Positions 41,953-51,387 of a stretch of DNA of 64,000 nucleotides are shown here, in pieces (position 1 is the stretch's first letter; each line of letters starts with the position of its first letter). This stretch comes from Curvibacter sp. PAE-UM (GTDB lineage Bacteria; Pseudomonadota; Gammaproteobacteria; Burkholderiales; Burkholderiaceae_C): positions 2,722,114-2,786,113 of the forward strand of contig NZ_KQ483358.1 of NCBI RefSeq assembly GCF_001432305.1, given 5' to 3'. The translations under genes and the position numbers were made by a program. The notes under the pieces are model-generated. The model was not told where the DNA came from and searched no databases. It saw only the letters and a list, made by a program, of their open reading frames with translations.

Positions 41953-43218
41953 ATGAAAAGCATCGAGCAGATCGCCGCCGAGCTGCAGGGCTACGACCCG
42001 CAGGCCCTGAGCGCCGCCGCCGTCAACGACTTCCTGGCCCGCCTGGTCGAGCCCGTCACGCAGGCCGAGGAACTGACCCTCTTCGACGCGCTGGACCGTG
42101 TGCTGGCGCAGGACGTGATCTCCCCGGTCAGCGTGCCGCCGCACGACAACTCGGCCATGGATGGTTATGCCTTCGACGGCCGCCAGCTGCGCGCCGACAG
42201 CCCGCTCACGCTGACCCCGGTGGGCACCGCGCTGGCCGGCAAGGCCTGGCAAGGTCAGGTCGGGCCCGGCCAGTGCGTACGCATCATGACCGGCGCCATC
42301 ATGCCCGCCGGCCTGGACACCGTGGTGCCGCAGGAGTTCGTCAGGACCGAAGGCGAGATCATCACGATTCCCCCCGGCCTGCTGCAGCCCGGCGACAACC
42401 GCCGCTTCAAGGGTGAGGACGTGATGCAGGGCCAGCCCGCCCTGCGCCAGGGCACCCGGCTCTCTCCGGCCGCGCTGGGCCTGGCCGCCAGCCTGGGCAT
42501 CCCCACGGTGCGGGTCTGGCGCCGCCTCAAGGTGGCCTACTTCTCCACCGGCGACGAGATCCTGAGCCTGGGTGAGGCGCCGCGCGAAGGCGCGGTCTAC
42601 GACAGCAACCGCTACACCGTCTTCGGCCTGCTCAAACGGCTGGGCATCGAGGTGCTGGACTATGGTGTCGTGGGTGACAGCCCCGAGAAACTGGAAGCCA
42701 CCTTCCGCCGTGCAGCGGCCGAGGCCGACGCCATCATCACCAGCGGTGGCGTGAGCGTGGGCGAGGCCGACTACACCAAGGCCATGATGAAAAAACTCGG
42801 CGACGTGGCCTTCTGGCGCATCGCCATGCGCCCGGGCCGCCCCATGGCGGTGGGCCGCATAGACAAGTCTGTCCTGTTTGGATTACCGGGCAACCCCGTG
42901 GCCGTGATGGTGACCTTCCTGGCTTTCGTGCGCCCGGCCTTGCTGCAGATGATGGGCTGCACCGCCGCACCGCCCCCCTTGCTGCGCGCACGCAGTCTGG
43001 AAGCCCTGCGCAAGAAGCCGGGGCGCACCGAGTACCAGCGCGGTTTCGTCAGCGCCGCTGCCGACGGCGGCCTGCAGGTGCGCACCACCGGCAACCAGGG
43101 CTCCGGTGTGCTCAGCTCCATGGTGCAGGGCAACGGGCTCATCGTGCTGCATCACGGCCAGGGCAACGTCGCCGTGGGCGACGAAGTCGACGTGATGATG
43201 TTCGACGGCGTGATCTGA
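41953..43218 (+). CDS. moeA: Molybdopterin molybdenumtransferase
   Basis: A 421-residue MoeA protein that inserts molybdate into adenylylated molybdopterin. Visible signatures include PPHDNSAMDGYAF, IMTGAIMPAGLDTVVPQE, FSTGDEI, ITSGGVSVGEADYTK and FGLPGNPVAVMVTF, followed by the C-terminal domain IV (RTEYQRGFVS and following). The start at 41953 (MKSIEQIAAEL) avoids a long overlap with mobA. The stop is directly adjacent to the convergent P-type ATPase stop. Confidence 0.96.
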   Translation: MKSIEQIAAELQGYDPQALSAAAVNDFLARLVEPVTQAEELTLFDALDRVLAQDVISPVSVPPHDNSAMDGYAFDGRQLRADSPLTLTPVGTALAGKAWQGQVGPGQCVRIMTGAIMPAGLDTVVPQEFVRTEGEIITIPPGLLQPGDNRRFKGEDVMQGQPALRQGTRLSPAALGLAASLGIPTVRVWRRLKVAYFSTGDEILSLGEAPREGAVYDSNRYTVFGLLKRLGIEVLDYGVVGDSPEKLEATFRRAAAEADAIITSGGVSVGEADYTKAMMKKLGDVAFWRIAMRPGRPMAVGRIDKSVLFGLPGNPVAVMVTFLAFVRPALLQMMGCTAAPPPLLRARSLEALRKKPGRTEYQRGFVSAAADGGLQVRTTGNQGSGVLSSMVQGNGLIVLHHGQGNVAVGDEVDVMMFDGVI

Positions 43219-45729
43219 TCAGACCCGACGGAAAACACGCCGGCGCGCCAGCACCCGGAGCGCCTCAAACCACAGCAGACAGCCCCCCGCCCCCGCCAGG
43301 GCGATGCCCAGTTGCCCCGCAGACAGCGGCGTCATGTGCAGCACGCCGGTCAGCGGCGGCAGGTAGAGTGCCAGCGCGAGCAATCCCAGCGTGAAGACCA
43401 TCACGCCCCACAGCATGCCATTGGGCACCCACAGCGAGGCCAGCAGGCCGCGCGGGCCGGCGCGGTTGGACACGATCAGCGCCAGGTTGCCCAGCACCAG
43501 GGTGCTGAAGGCCAGCGATCGTGCCTGCGCCTCGTCCAGCTGCTGCGTCCCCCAGAGATAAACCCCCAGCACCGCCACCAGCACACCCAGGCCCTGCAGC
43601 ACCGCCTGCACCAGCGTGCCGCCGGCAAACAGCGGGGCGGCCGGGTCGCGCGGCGGCTGGCGCATCACGTCGTCGTCGGCCGGCTCGTTCTCGAACACCA
43701 TGGCGCAGGCCGGGTCGATGGCCAGCTCCAGCAGCGCGATGTGCATGGGAAACAGCACGATGGGCCAGCCCAGCAAGAGCGGCAGCAAGGCCATGCCGGC
43801 GATGGGCACGTGCACCGCCATGATGTAGCTCATGGACTTGCGCAGATTGGTGTAGATGCGCCGGCCCTGGCGCACGGCACGCACGATGGAGGCAAAGTTG
43901 TCATCCACCAGAACGATGGCCGCCGCCTCGCGCGCCACGTCGGTGCCACGCGCCCCCATGGCCACGCCCACGTGCGCCGCCTTGAGGGCCGGCGCATCGT
44001 TGACACCGTCGCCCGTCATGGCCACCACCGCACCGGTGGCCTGCAGGGCCTGCACGATGCGCAACTTCTGCGCCGGGGTGATACGCGCGCAGATGCTGGC
44101 GGTGCGCAGGCGCTGCTGCAGTTCGGCATCCGGCAGTCGTTCCATCTCGTCGCCGCTGAGCACCTCCTGCGCATCGAGCCCGGCCTGGCGTGCGATGGCA
44201 CGCGCCGTGACCGGGTAGTCGCCGGTGATCATCACCACGCGGATGCCGGCCTCGCGGCACTCGCGCACGGCCTGCGGGATTTCCTCGCGCAGCGGGTCCG
44301 CCAGGCCCAGCAGACCGATGAACTCGAAGTTGAAATCATGCTCGCCCGCCGGCCAGGGCGGACCAGGATGCCGGGCGCGCGCCACGCCCAGCACGCGCAG
44401 GCCACGCGCGGCCATGGCATCGACGGCGGCGGCCACCTCGCCTCGACGCGATGCATCGAGATGGCAGAGATCGACGATGGCTTCCGGTGACCCCTTGGCC
44501 GCCACCACGTGGGAGTCCTGCGCATCGCCCTTCCAGACGTGGGCCATGGCCCGCAACTCCGGTGTCAGCGCGTATTCGTGCACCAGTGACCAGCGGGCGT
44601 GCAGGTGTTCGGTCTGCGCCAGGAACTGCTGACCCAGCGCATGAAAGGCCTGCTCCATCGGATCGTAGGGATCGACCCGGCTGGCCAGGATGGCGTACTC
44701 CACGAGCGTGTGGAAGTCCTCGGGCAAGTCACTGCGCGGCGTCCCGTCCAGCGTCAGTTCGGCGCCGCCCGCGCTCAGGCTGGCCACGCGCATGCGGTTC
44801 TGGGTCAGCGTGCCAGTCTTGTCCACACACAGCACCGAGGTCGCGCCCAGCGTCTCGATGGCAGCGATGCGGCGCGTCAGGACCTGCTGGTGCGAGAGAC
44901 GCCAGGCCCCCAGCGCCGGCAGCACGGTCAGCACCACCGTGAACTCCTCGGGCAGCATGGAGATGGCCAGGGCAATGCCGGCCAGCAGGGCCTGCAGCCA
45001 GTCATCCCGCATCAGGCCCTGGATCACGACCAGCAGCACACTCACACCCAGGCCCAGCCAGGCCAGCCGGTGCACCAGGGTGCGGGTCTGGCGCCGCAGC
45101 GGCGACTCCTCGGCCTGCACGGTCTGCAGCGCGTGACCGATCTGCCCCATCTGGCTGCGCGGCCCGGTCGCTGTCACACGCGCCAGGCCCTGCCCGTCTA
45201 CCACCAGCGTGCCGGCATGCAGCGCCGACACCCCACCCGCGCTCTTGCTGACCGGCACCGATTCGCCCGTGAGCAGGGATTCGTCCACCTGCAGCTCGCC
45301 AGCCGAGAGCAGCTCGGCATCGGCCGCCACGCGGTCGCCTTCGGCCAGCAACAGTAGATCGCCACGCACCAGCTCACGGCCGGCCAGGGTCTGTGCTTGG
45401 CCGTCGCGTATGACACGCGCGCGCGGGCTGGACAGGTCGCGCAGCGCCTGGATGGCGCGCTCCGTCTTGCCCTCCTGGTAGAGCGTCAAGCCGATCACCA
45501 CACACACCATCACAGCCAGGCTCAGGCTCTCCTGCAGTTCCCCCAGCAGCAGGTAAAGACCGACTGCAGCGAGAAGCAGGGAGAACATGGGATCGCGCAC
45601 GGTCTCGCGCACGATGTGCAGCCAACTGCGGCCACCGTCGCCCGGCAGGGCATTGGGGCCGTCCTCGGCCAGGCGCCGCGCGGCTTCGACGGAACTCAGG
45701 CCAGATTCATTGGGGGGAGACAGGCTCAT
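43219..45729 (-). CDS. Cation-transporting P-type ATPase (P2-like)
   Basis: An 836-residue P-type ATPase. It has the N-terminal cation-ATPase domain (LSSVEAARRLAEDGPNALP), the actuator-loop TGES (DESLLTGESVPVS), the phosphorylation motif CVDKTGTLTQNRM, the KGSPEAIV nucleotide-domain motif, the hinge TGDGVNDAPALKAAHVGVAMG, and about ten membrane helices. TM4 reads MLPEEF and TM6 ALLELAIDPACAMVFE, so the ion-site residues differ from SERCA (PEGL, and N..TD in TM6). The ion is therefore uncertain; Ca2+, Mg2+ or another divalent or monovalent cation is possible. No heavy-metal domain is present. Confidence 0.88.
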   Translation of the reverse strand: MSLSPPNESGLSSVEAARRLAEDGPNALPGDGGRSWLHIVRETVRDPMFSLLLAAVGLYLLLGELQESLSLAVMVCVVIGLTLYQEGKTERAIQALRDLSSPRARVIRDGQAQTLAGRELVRGDLLLLAEGDRVAADAELLSAGELQVDESLLTGESVPVSKSAGGVSALHAGTLVVDGQGLARVTATGPRSQMGQIGHALQTVQAEESPLRRQTRTLVHRLAWLGLGVSVLLVVIQGLMRDDWLQALLAGIALAISMLPEEFTVVLTVLPALGAWRLSHQQVLTRRIAAIETLGATSVLCVDKTGTLTQNRMRVASLSAGGAELTLDGTPRSDLPEDFHTLVEYAILASRVDPYDPMEQAFHALGQQFLAQTEHLHARWSLVHEYALTPELRAMAHVWKGDAQDSHVVAAKGSPEAIVDLCHLDASRRGEVAAAVDAMAARGLRVLGVARARHPGPPWPAGEHDFNFEFIGLLGLADPLREEIPQAVRECREAGIRVVMITGDYPVTARAIARQAGLDAQEVLSGDEMERLPDAELQQRLRTASICARITPAQKLRIVQALQATGAVVAMTGDGVNDAPALKAAHVGVAMGARGTDVAREAAAIVLVDDNFASIVRAVRQGRRIYTNLRKSMSYIMAVHVPIAGMALLPLLLGWPIVLFPMHIALLELAIDPACAMVFENEPADDDVMRQPPRDPAAPLFAGGTLVQAVLQGLGVLVAVLGVYLWGTQQLDEAQARSLAFSTLVLGNLALIVSNRAGPRGLLASLWVPNGMLWGVMVFTLGLLALALYLPPLTGVLHMTPLSAGQLGIALAGAGGCLLWFEALRVLARRRVFRRV

Positions 45730-45763
45730 GCCGCTGATTGTGCGGCATGGCCTGAGGGGCTGA

Positions 45764-48700
45764 CTACTTGGCGATCAGCTCAGTCTCGTGCGCTGCGGCC
45801 TCACTGACCGTGCGCTTGTCAGCCCCGGGTGCGTGCTTGCGCGCCAGCAGGGTGTACATAGTGGGCACGACGAAGATGGTCAGCAGCGTGCCCAGGGTCA
45901 TGCCGCCGACGATGACCCAGCCGATCTGGATGCGGCTCTCGGCGCCAGCACCGGTGGACAGCGCCAGCGGGACAGCCCCCAGCACCATGGCACCGGTGGT
46001 CATGAGGATGGGACGCAGGCGCTGGCTGGAGGCCTTGACCACGGCCTCGAACATGTCCATGCCCTGCTCGCGCATCTGGTTGGCAAATTCGACGATCAGG
46101 ATGCCGTGTTTGGTGATCAGGCCCACCAGCGTGATCAGGCCGATCTGCGAGTAGACGTTGAGCGAGCCATTGCTCAGCTTCAGGGCCAGCAGCGCGCCGA
46201 TCATGGACAGCGGCACCGACAGCATGATGACCAGCGGATCCACAAAGCTCTCGAACTGGGCCGCCAGCACCAGGAAGATGAACAGCAGCGCCAGCACGAA
46301 CACGATGGTGAGCGAACCCTGCGAGTTCTTGAACTCGCGCGAGGTGCCGTTGAGATCGGTGGTGTAACCCGGCTTGAGCACCCGGGCACTGACATCGTCC
46401 AGGAAATCGAGTGCCTGCCCCAGGGAATAGTCGGGCGCCAGATTGGCCGTGATGGTGACCGCGCGACGCTGGCTGAAGTGGTTGAGTTCACGCGGCGAGA
46501 CTGATTCACGCACCGTCACCAGCGAAGCCAGCGGGATCATGGTGTCGTTGCGACCGCGCACGAAGATGCGTTCGATGTCATCGGGCGTGTCGCGCCCCAC
46601 GGACTGGGTCTGCACGATCACGTCGTACTGGTCGCCGCCCTTCTTGTAGCGTGTCACCAGACGACCGCCCAGCATGGTCTCGATGGCACGCGCCACGGCG
46701 TCCACGCCGACCCCCAGGTCCGAGGCCTTTTCGCGGTTCACGTCGATCTTGAGTTCGGGCTTGTTCAGGCGCAAATCCACGTCGGCCCCCTGGATGCCCG
46801 GGTTCTTGGCGATCTCGTCGAGGAACTGGCGCACCACCTGGTTCAGGTTTTCGTAACTCTCCGAGGTCAGGATCACGAAATTGACGGGTCGCTCACGGAA
46901 ACCCTGGCCCAGCGAAGGCGGGGTGATGGGAAAAGCTGCCACCCCCGGCAGCGCGGCAATGCGGGGCTGCATCTCGCGCGCCATCTCCAGCGTGGTGCGC
47001 TTGCGCTCATCCCAGTCCACCGCGCGCAAGGTCACGTTGGCCTGGCTCACCGTCGGATTGCCGAGCACGACGAAGACCCGGTCGAACTCCGGGTACTGGC
47101 TGCCGATCTTCTCGATGGCGCTGGCGTACTTGTCGGTGTAGGCCATGGTGGCGCCGTCGGGCGCATTGATCACGTTGAGGATCACGCCGCGGTCTTCCAG
47201 CGGCGCCAACTCGCGCTTCATGCCGGGCAATATCAGCACAATGGCCAGCACCACGGCACTCATGACCGCCAGCACCAGCCAACGCATGCCGAGCACGCGG
47301 CGCAGCAGGTGCTCGTAGCCATTGCTGAGCGCCGTCAGCCTGGCCTCCATCCAGCGGTCGAAGAAGGAGGGCTTGGGGTTGTGGCGCAGCAGGCGCGAGC
47401 ACATCATGGGCGAGAGCGTCAGCGCGATGAAACCCGAGACAATCACCGCGCCGGCCAGCGCCAGTGCAAATTCGACGAACAGGCGGCCGGTGCGTCCCGG
47501 CGTGAAGGCCAGCGGCGCATAAACGGCCGCCAGGGTCAGGGTCATGGCCACCACCGCAAACCCCACCTCCTTGGCACCTTTGATGGCGGCACTGAAGGGC
47601 TCCATGCCTTCTTCGATGTGGCGGTAGATGTTTTCCAGCACCACGATGGCATCGTCCACCACCAGGCCGATGGCCAGTACCAGGGCCAGCAGCGTCAGCG
47701 TGTTGATGGTGAAGCCCGCCAGCGCCATCAGCGCGAAGGTGCCGATCAGGCTGACCGGGATGGTGACGATGGGAATGATGGAGGCACGGAAGGTGCGCAG
47801 GAAGACGAAGATCACCAGCGCCACCAGCAGCACCGCTTCCAGGATGGTGGTGAAGACGTTCTTGATGGAGCGGTCGATGAAGACCGAGTTGTCGTTGGCG
47901 ATGGTGATGCTGATGCCCTTGGGCAGGTCGGCCTCCAGCCGGGGCAGCATCTCGCGCACGCCGCGGCTGAGCTCCAGCGGGTTGGCCGTGGCCTGGCGGA
48001 TCACGCCGGCGGAAATCGCCGGGCGCCCGTTGATGCGCACCGAGGTGCGTTCCTCGGCTGCCCCCTCCTCGATGCGCGCCACGTCGCGCAGCTTGACCGG
48101 GAAGCCGTTGACGGTGCGGATCACGATCTCGCCGAACTGGGCCGGTTTCATCAGGTCGGTGTTGGAAGTGACGGAGAACTCGCGCTGGCGGCTTTCGATG
48201 CGGCCGGCCGGCACTTCCAGATTGCTGCGGCGGATCGCGTCCTCGGCGTCCTGCGTCGTCAGCTTGTAGGCGGCCAGGCGGTCCGGGTCCAGCCAGACCC
48301 GCATGGCGTACTTGCGCTCGCCGAAGATGCGTACGTCGGCGGCGCCGCTGACGGTCTGCAGGCGCGGCTTGACGACGCGGTTGATCAGCTCGTTGAGCTG
48401 CAGCGGGGTGTGGGTGTCACTGGAGAAGGCCAGCCAGATCACAGGGAAAGCATCGGCCTCGACCTTGGCGATGACGGGCTCGTCGATGGCTTGCGGCAGC
48501 TTGTTGCGCACGCGCGAGGTGCGGTCGCGCACCTCGGCGGCGGCGGCGTCGGCATCCTTCTCCAGGCGGAAACGAACGGTGATCTGCGCCTGCTCGGCGC
48601 GCGAGATCGAGGTGATGACGTCCACCGCATCAATGCCGGCGATCGAATCCTCCAGCGGCTTGGCCACCTGCGACTCCACCACCTCGGCCGAGGCGCCGGC

Positions 48701-48853
48701 ATAACGCACGGTGACGGTGACCACCGGCTCGTCGATCTTGGGGTACTCGCGTACCGGCAGCTTGGTGAAGCTCACCGCGCCGATCAACAGGACCAGCAGC
48801 GATAGCACGGTGGCAAACACCGGCCGGCGGATCGCTATTTCAGGCAGTTGCAT
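45764..48853 (-). CDS. RND efflux transporter, inner-membrane pump
   Basis: A 1029-residue HAE1-type RND pump with 12 helices and two large periplasmic domains. The proton-relay aspartates are visible in TM4 (LAIGLVVDDAIVVLENIYRHIEEG). The start MQLPEIAIRRPVFATVLSLLVLLIG is typical. Together with the adaptor encoded just upstream, it would export drugs, solvents or other amphiphiles; no outer-membrane factor gene is nearby, so a TolC-like partner must be encoded elsewhere. Confidence 0.94.
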   Translation of the reverse strand: MQLPEIAIRRPVFATVLSLLVLLIGAVSFTKLPVREYPKIDEPVVTVTVRYAGASAEVVESQVAKPLEDSIAGIDAVDVITSISRAEQAQITVRFRLEKDADAAAAEVRDRTSRVRNKLPQAIDEPVIAKVEADAFPVIWLAFSSDTHTPLQLNELINRVVKPRLQTVSGAADVRIFGERKYAMRVWLDPDRLAAYKLTTQDAEDAIRRSNLEVPAGRIESRQREFSVTSNTDLMKPAQFGEIVIRTVNGFPVKLRDVARIEEGAAEERTSVRINGRPAISAGVIRQATANPLELSRGVREMLPRLEADLPKGISITIANDNSVFIDRSIKNVFTTILEAVLLVALVIFVFLRTFRASIIPIVTIPVSLIGTFALMALAGFTINTLTLLALVLAIGLVVDDAIVVLENIYRHIEEGMEPFSAAIKGAKEVGFAVVAMTLTLAAVYAPLAFTPGRTGRLFVEFALALAGAVIVSGFIALTLSPMMCSRLLRHNPKPSFFDRWMEARLTALSNGYEHLLRRVLGMRWLVLAVMSAVVLAIVLILPGMKRELAPLEDRGVILNVINAPDGATMAYTDKYASAIEKIGSQYPEFDRVFVVLGNPTVSQANVTLRAVDWDERKRTTLEMAREMQPRIAALPGVAAFPITPPSLGQGFRERPVNFVILTSESYENLNQVVRQFLDEIAKNPGIQGADVDLRLNKPELKIDVNREKASDLGVGVDAVARAIETMLGGRLVTRYKKGGDQYDVIVQTQSVGRDTPDDIERIFVRGRNDTMIPLASLVTVRESVSPRELNHFSQRRAVTITANLAPDYSLGQALDFLDDVSARVLKPGYTTDLNGTSREFKNSQGSLTIVFVLALLFIFLVLAAQFESFVDPLVIMLSVPLSMIGALLALKLSNGSLNVYSQIGLITLVGLITKHGILIVEFANQMREQGMDMFEAVVKASSQRLRPILMTTGAMVLGAVPLALSTGAGAESRIQIGWVIVGGMTLGTLLTIFVVPTMYTLLARKHAPGADKRTVSEAAAHETELIAK

Positions 48854-48874
48854 GGAGACTCCTGGTGCCTGTTT

Positions 48875-50008
48875 TCAGTTGGCAGGACGGCTCAGCTCCA
48901 GCACCCGGACCGGGCTGCCGTCGCGCTGCAGGCGCTGCTGGCCCGCCGTGACCACGGTATCGCCTTCCTTGAGCCCCTCGAGAATCTCGACCTGGCCCGG
49001 ACGGCGGATACCCACCGTCACCGGGACGCGCTGAGACACCAGGCCATCGTTGTCCGGCCCTGGCACCAGCTTGATGACGAACTGCCGCCCCCCCTGGGGC
49101 ACGATGGCCTCTTCGGGGATCACACGGGCTTTTTCACGCGAACCGAACACAGTGCTCACGCGCGCAAACATGCCGGGACGCAGCAGCAGTTGCTGGTTGG
49201 TGATGCTGGCACGCACGCCGATGGAACGGCCATTGGCGTCGATCAGCGGATCGACGGCTTGCACCCGCGCCTCGAACCTGCGCCCAGGCAGTGCGTCGAG
49301 CTCGACCGTGGCCTTCTGCCCCGACTTGAGCAGGGTCTGGAAACGCTCGGGCAGGCGGTAGTCGACATAGACCGTATCGATGTCCTCCAGGTTCACGATG
49401 TCGGTGCCGTCCTTGAGGTAATCCCCCACGTTGACGTTGCGGATGCCGGCGATGCCGTCGAAGGGCGCCAGGATCTTCAGGCGCGCGGCGGTGGCCTGCG
49501 CCAGCGCCAGCTTGGCCTGCGCCACCTCCAGATTGGCCGCGCTCTCGTCCAGGGAACGCTGGCTGACGAAGTTCTGCGCCAGCAGCTCCTGGTTGCGCTT
49601 GTGGTTGGCCTGGGCAATGGACAACTCGGCCTGGCTCTGCTTGATCTGCGCCAGTTGCAGCTGGTCGTCGAACTGCACCAGCAGCTGACCCTTGCGCACG
49701 CGCTCGCCGTCACGGAAATTGAGCTGGGTGATGCGCCCGCTGACCTCGGGGCGCAACATCACGCCCTGGCGCGAGCGCAGGCTGCCCACGGCCTGCGCAT
49801 CGTCCGTCAGCTTCATGATCTGGACCTTGGCCACCTCCACGGTGACCGGACGTGCTGGCCCTCCTGCGGCTGGCGCGCCACCGGATGCCGGACCGGCACT
49901 CGCACGGTTCGTGGCCGTGGGCGTCTTGTTCTGGTACCACCACGCGGCACCGGATGCCGCCACGATGCCGACAACGGCAATCACCGGGTAAAGAAATTTG
50001 GAAGCCAT
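48875..50008 (-). CDS. RND efflux periplasmic adaptor (membrane fusion protein)
   Basis: A 377-residue adaptor starting at 50008 (MASKFLYPVIAVVGIVAASG), with one N-terminal membrane anchor, a Gly/Ala/Pro-rich linker, a lipoyl-like half (LRPEVSGRITQLNFRDGERVRKGQLLVQFD), a helical hairpin (about 110-165), the second lipoyl half (ILAPFDGIAGIRNVNVGDYL) and beta-barrel and proximal domains. It lacks a lipobox. Coupled to the pump gene 21 bases downstream. The longer frame from 50140 is rejected. Confidence 0.92.
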   Translation of the reverse strand: MASKFLYPVIAVVGIVAASGAAWWYQNKTPTATNRASAGPASGGAPAAGGPARPVTVEVAKVQIMKLTDDAQAVGSLRSRQGVMLRPEVSGRITQLNFRDGERVRKGQLLVQFDDQLQLAQIKQSQAELSIAQANHKRNQELLAQNFVSQRSLDESAANLEVAQAKLALAQATAARLKILAPFDGIAGIRNVNVGDYLKDGTDIVNLEDIDTVYVDYRLPERFQTLLKSGQKATVELDALPGRRFEARVQAVDPLIDANGRSIGVRASITNQQLLLRPGMFARVSTVFGSREKARVIPEEAIVPQGGRQFVIKLVPGPDNDGLVSQRVPVTVGIRRPGQVEILEGLKEGDTVVTAGQQRLQRDGSPVRVLELSRPAN

Positions 50009-50143
50009 GGATGAATCGAAAACTCGGGCTGTTTCCCCGCCCGGGATGGGGCGAGACAGCTGACGACTGTAACAGTCAGTGCCCGTTTCCGCATGCGCAA
50101 TAGCCCTTAGGGCCGGCAAGCCGCGCGCGGCTTTGCACAAGCT

Positions 50144-50593
50144 TTACAAACGCCCCAGGGCCCGTTCGACACCCCGGTTGGCCAGCATGTCGGCACGCTC
50201 GTTGCCGGGGTCGCCGTCATGCCCCTTGACCCAGCGCCAATCGATGCGATGGCCCGCCCCCGCCACCAGAGCATCGAGCCGTTGCCACAGGTCCACGTTC
50301 TTCACCGGCTGCTTGGCCGCGGTTTTCCAGCCCCTGGCCTTCCAGCCGGCCAGCCACTCGGTGATGCCCTTGAGCACGTACTGGCTGTCGGCGTGCAACA
50401 CCACGTGGCAGGGACGCTTGAGCGACTCCAGTGCCATGATCACGGCCAGCATCTCCATGCGATTGTTGGTGGTCTCGCGCTCGCCGCCAAACAGCTCCTT
50501 CTCCACGCCGCCGGATTTCAGCAGCACGCCCCAGCCGCCCGGGCCGGGGTTGCCCTTGCAGGCGCCATCGGTATAGATCTCGACCGTGTTCAC
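50144..50593 (-). CDS. rnhA: Ribonuclease HI
   Basis: A 149-residue RNase H degrading RNA in RNA-DNA hybrids. All four acidic active-site residues are visible: D9 ([16 protein letters not shown]), E47 ([10 protein letters not shown]), D69 ([11 protein letters not shown]) and D135 (NERADMLAN), plus H125 (VKGHDG). Its start overlaps the stop of the methyltransferase gene (ATGA). The order mltD-gloB-methyltransferase-rnhA matches the region around E. coli gloB, yafS and rnhA, but here rnhA follows the methyltransferase on the same strand. Confidence 0.97.
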   Translation of the reverse strand: MNTVEIYTDGACKGNPGPGGWGVLLKSGGVEKELFGGERETTNNRMEMLAVIMALESLKRPCHVVLHADSQYVLKGITEWLAGWKARGWKTAAKQPVKNVDLWQRLDALVAGAGHRIDWRWVKGHDGDPGNERADMLANRGVERALGRL

Positions 50594-51387
50594 GTTTCTT
50601 GTCCCTCATTCATGCGGGCCTGATTGTCGCCGCTGCGGCGTACCAGGGGCGCGGTGGCCGCGGCATTGGTGTTCGCTTTTCTCCAGGCCGGCTCCAGCAG
50701 TCGCACGCCATACACGCGCTTGACGGCTACCAGGAAGTAGCTGGCGCCAAAGAAGGGCCACCAGCGCGCGCCGACGCGGTCCATCCAGCCATAGCGCCCC
50801 AGCCATTTCTCGCTGCGCACCAGCGGCCGGTAACAGCCATGGTGTGCGACCTCGACCTCGAAGTCGAGCAGGCGCAGCCAGTCGCGCAGTCGCCAGTTGC
50901 CGATGAACTCCAGCGGCTGCGGCAGCAGCGGCGTGCCCAGGCCGACGCGCCGGCACAGCTGTTCGCGCCGCTGGCGCAAGCCCCACAGGCTGGCAGGGTT
51001 GAAGCCGCTGAGCACCACGCGGCCGCCCGGCACCAGCACGCGCGCCACCTCGCGCAGGGTGGCGTGCGGATCCGGGTGGCTGTCCAGCGCGTGCGGCAGG
51101 GCCACCAGGTCCAGGCTGGCCTCGGGAAACGGCAGGGCCGCATAGTCGCTCAGCAGGGCGGCGCGCGTATTCGCGGCCCCGGGCGCAACGGGATGGCTGG
51201 TCGCCAGCCAGCGGTGCGACATGCGGTTGGCGGCCAGCGCATCGAGTGCAGGCAGGCCCAGCTGCAGGGCGTGGTAGCCGAAGATGTCGGCCACCAGCAG
51301 ATCGAACTGCTGTTGTTCCCACGCCAACAGATAAGACCCGGCGGGGGTCTCAAACCAGTCCTGCAAACCTATAATTCCGTCATTCAT
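50590..51387 (-). CDS. Class I SAM-dependent methyltransferase (YafS-like)
   Basis: A 265-residue protein with a methyltransferase domain of the Methyltransf_11 type ([55 protein letters not shown]), corresponding to the uncharacterised yafS gene beside gloB in enterobacteria. The canonical glycine-rich motif I is degenerate. Its ATG (51387-51385) overlaps the gloB ATG (51386-51388) on the opposite strand. Substrate unknown. Translationally coupled to rnhA. Confidence 0.87.
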   Translation of the reverse strand: MNDGIIGLQDWFETPAGSYLLAWEQQQFDLLVADIFGYHALQLGLPALDALAANRMSHRWLATSHPVAPGAANTRAALLSDYAALPFPEASLDLVALPHALDSHPDPHATLREVARVLVPGGRVVLSGFNPASLWGLRQRREQLCRRVGLGTPLLPQPLEFIGNWRLRDWLRLLDFEVEVAHHGCYRPLVRSEKWLGRYGWMDRVGARWWPFFGASYFLVAVKRVYGVRLLEPAWRKANTNAAATAPLVRRSGDNQARMNEGQET

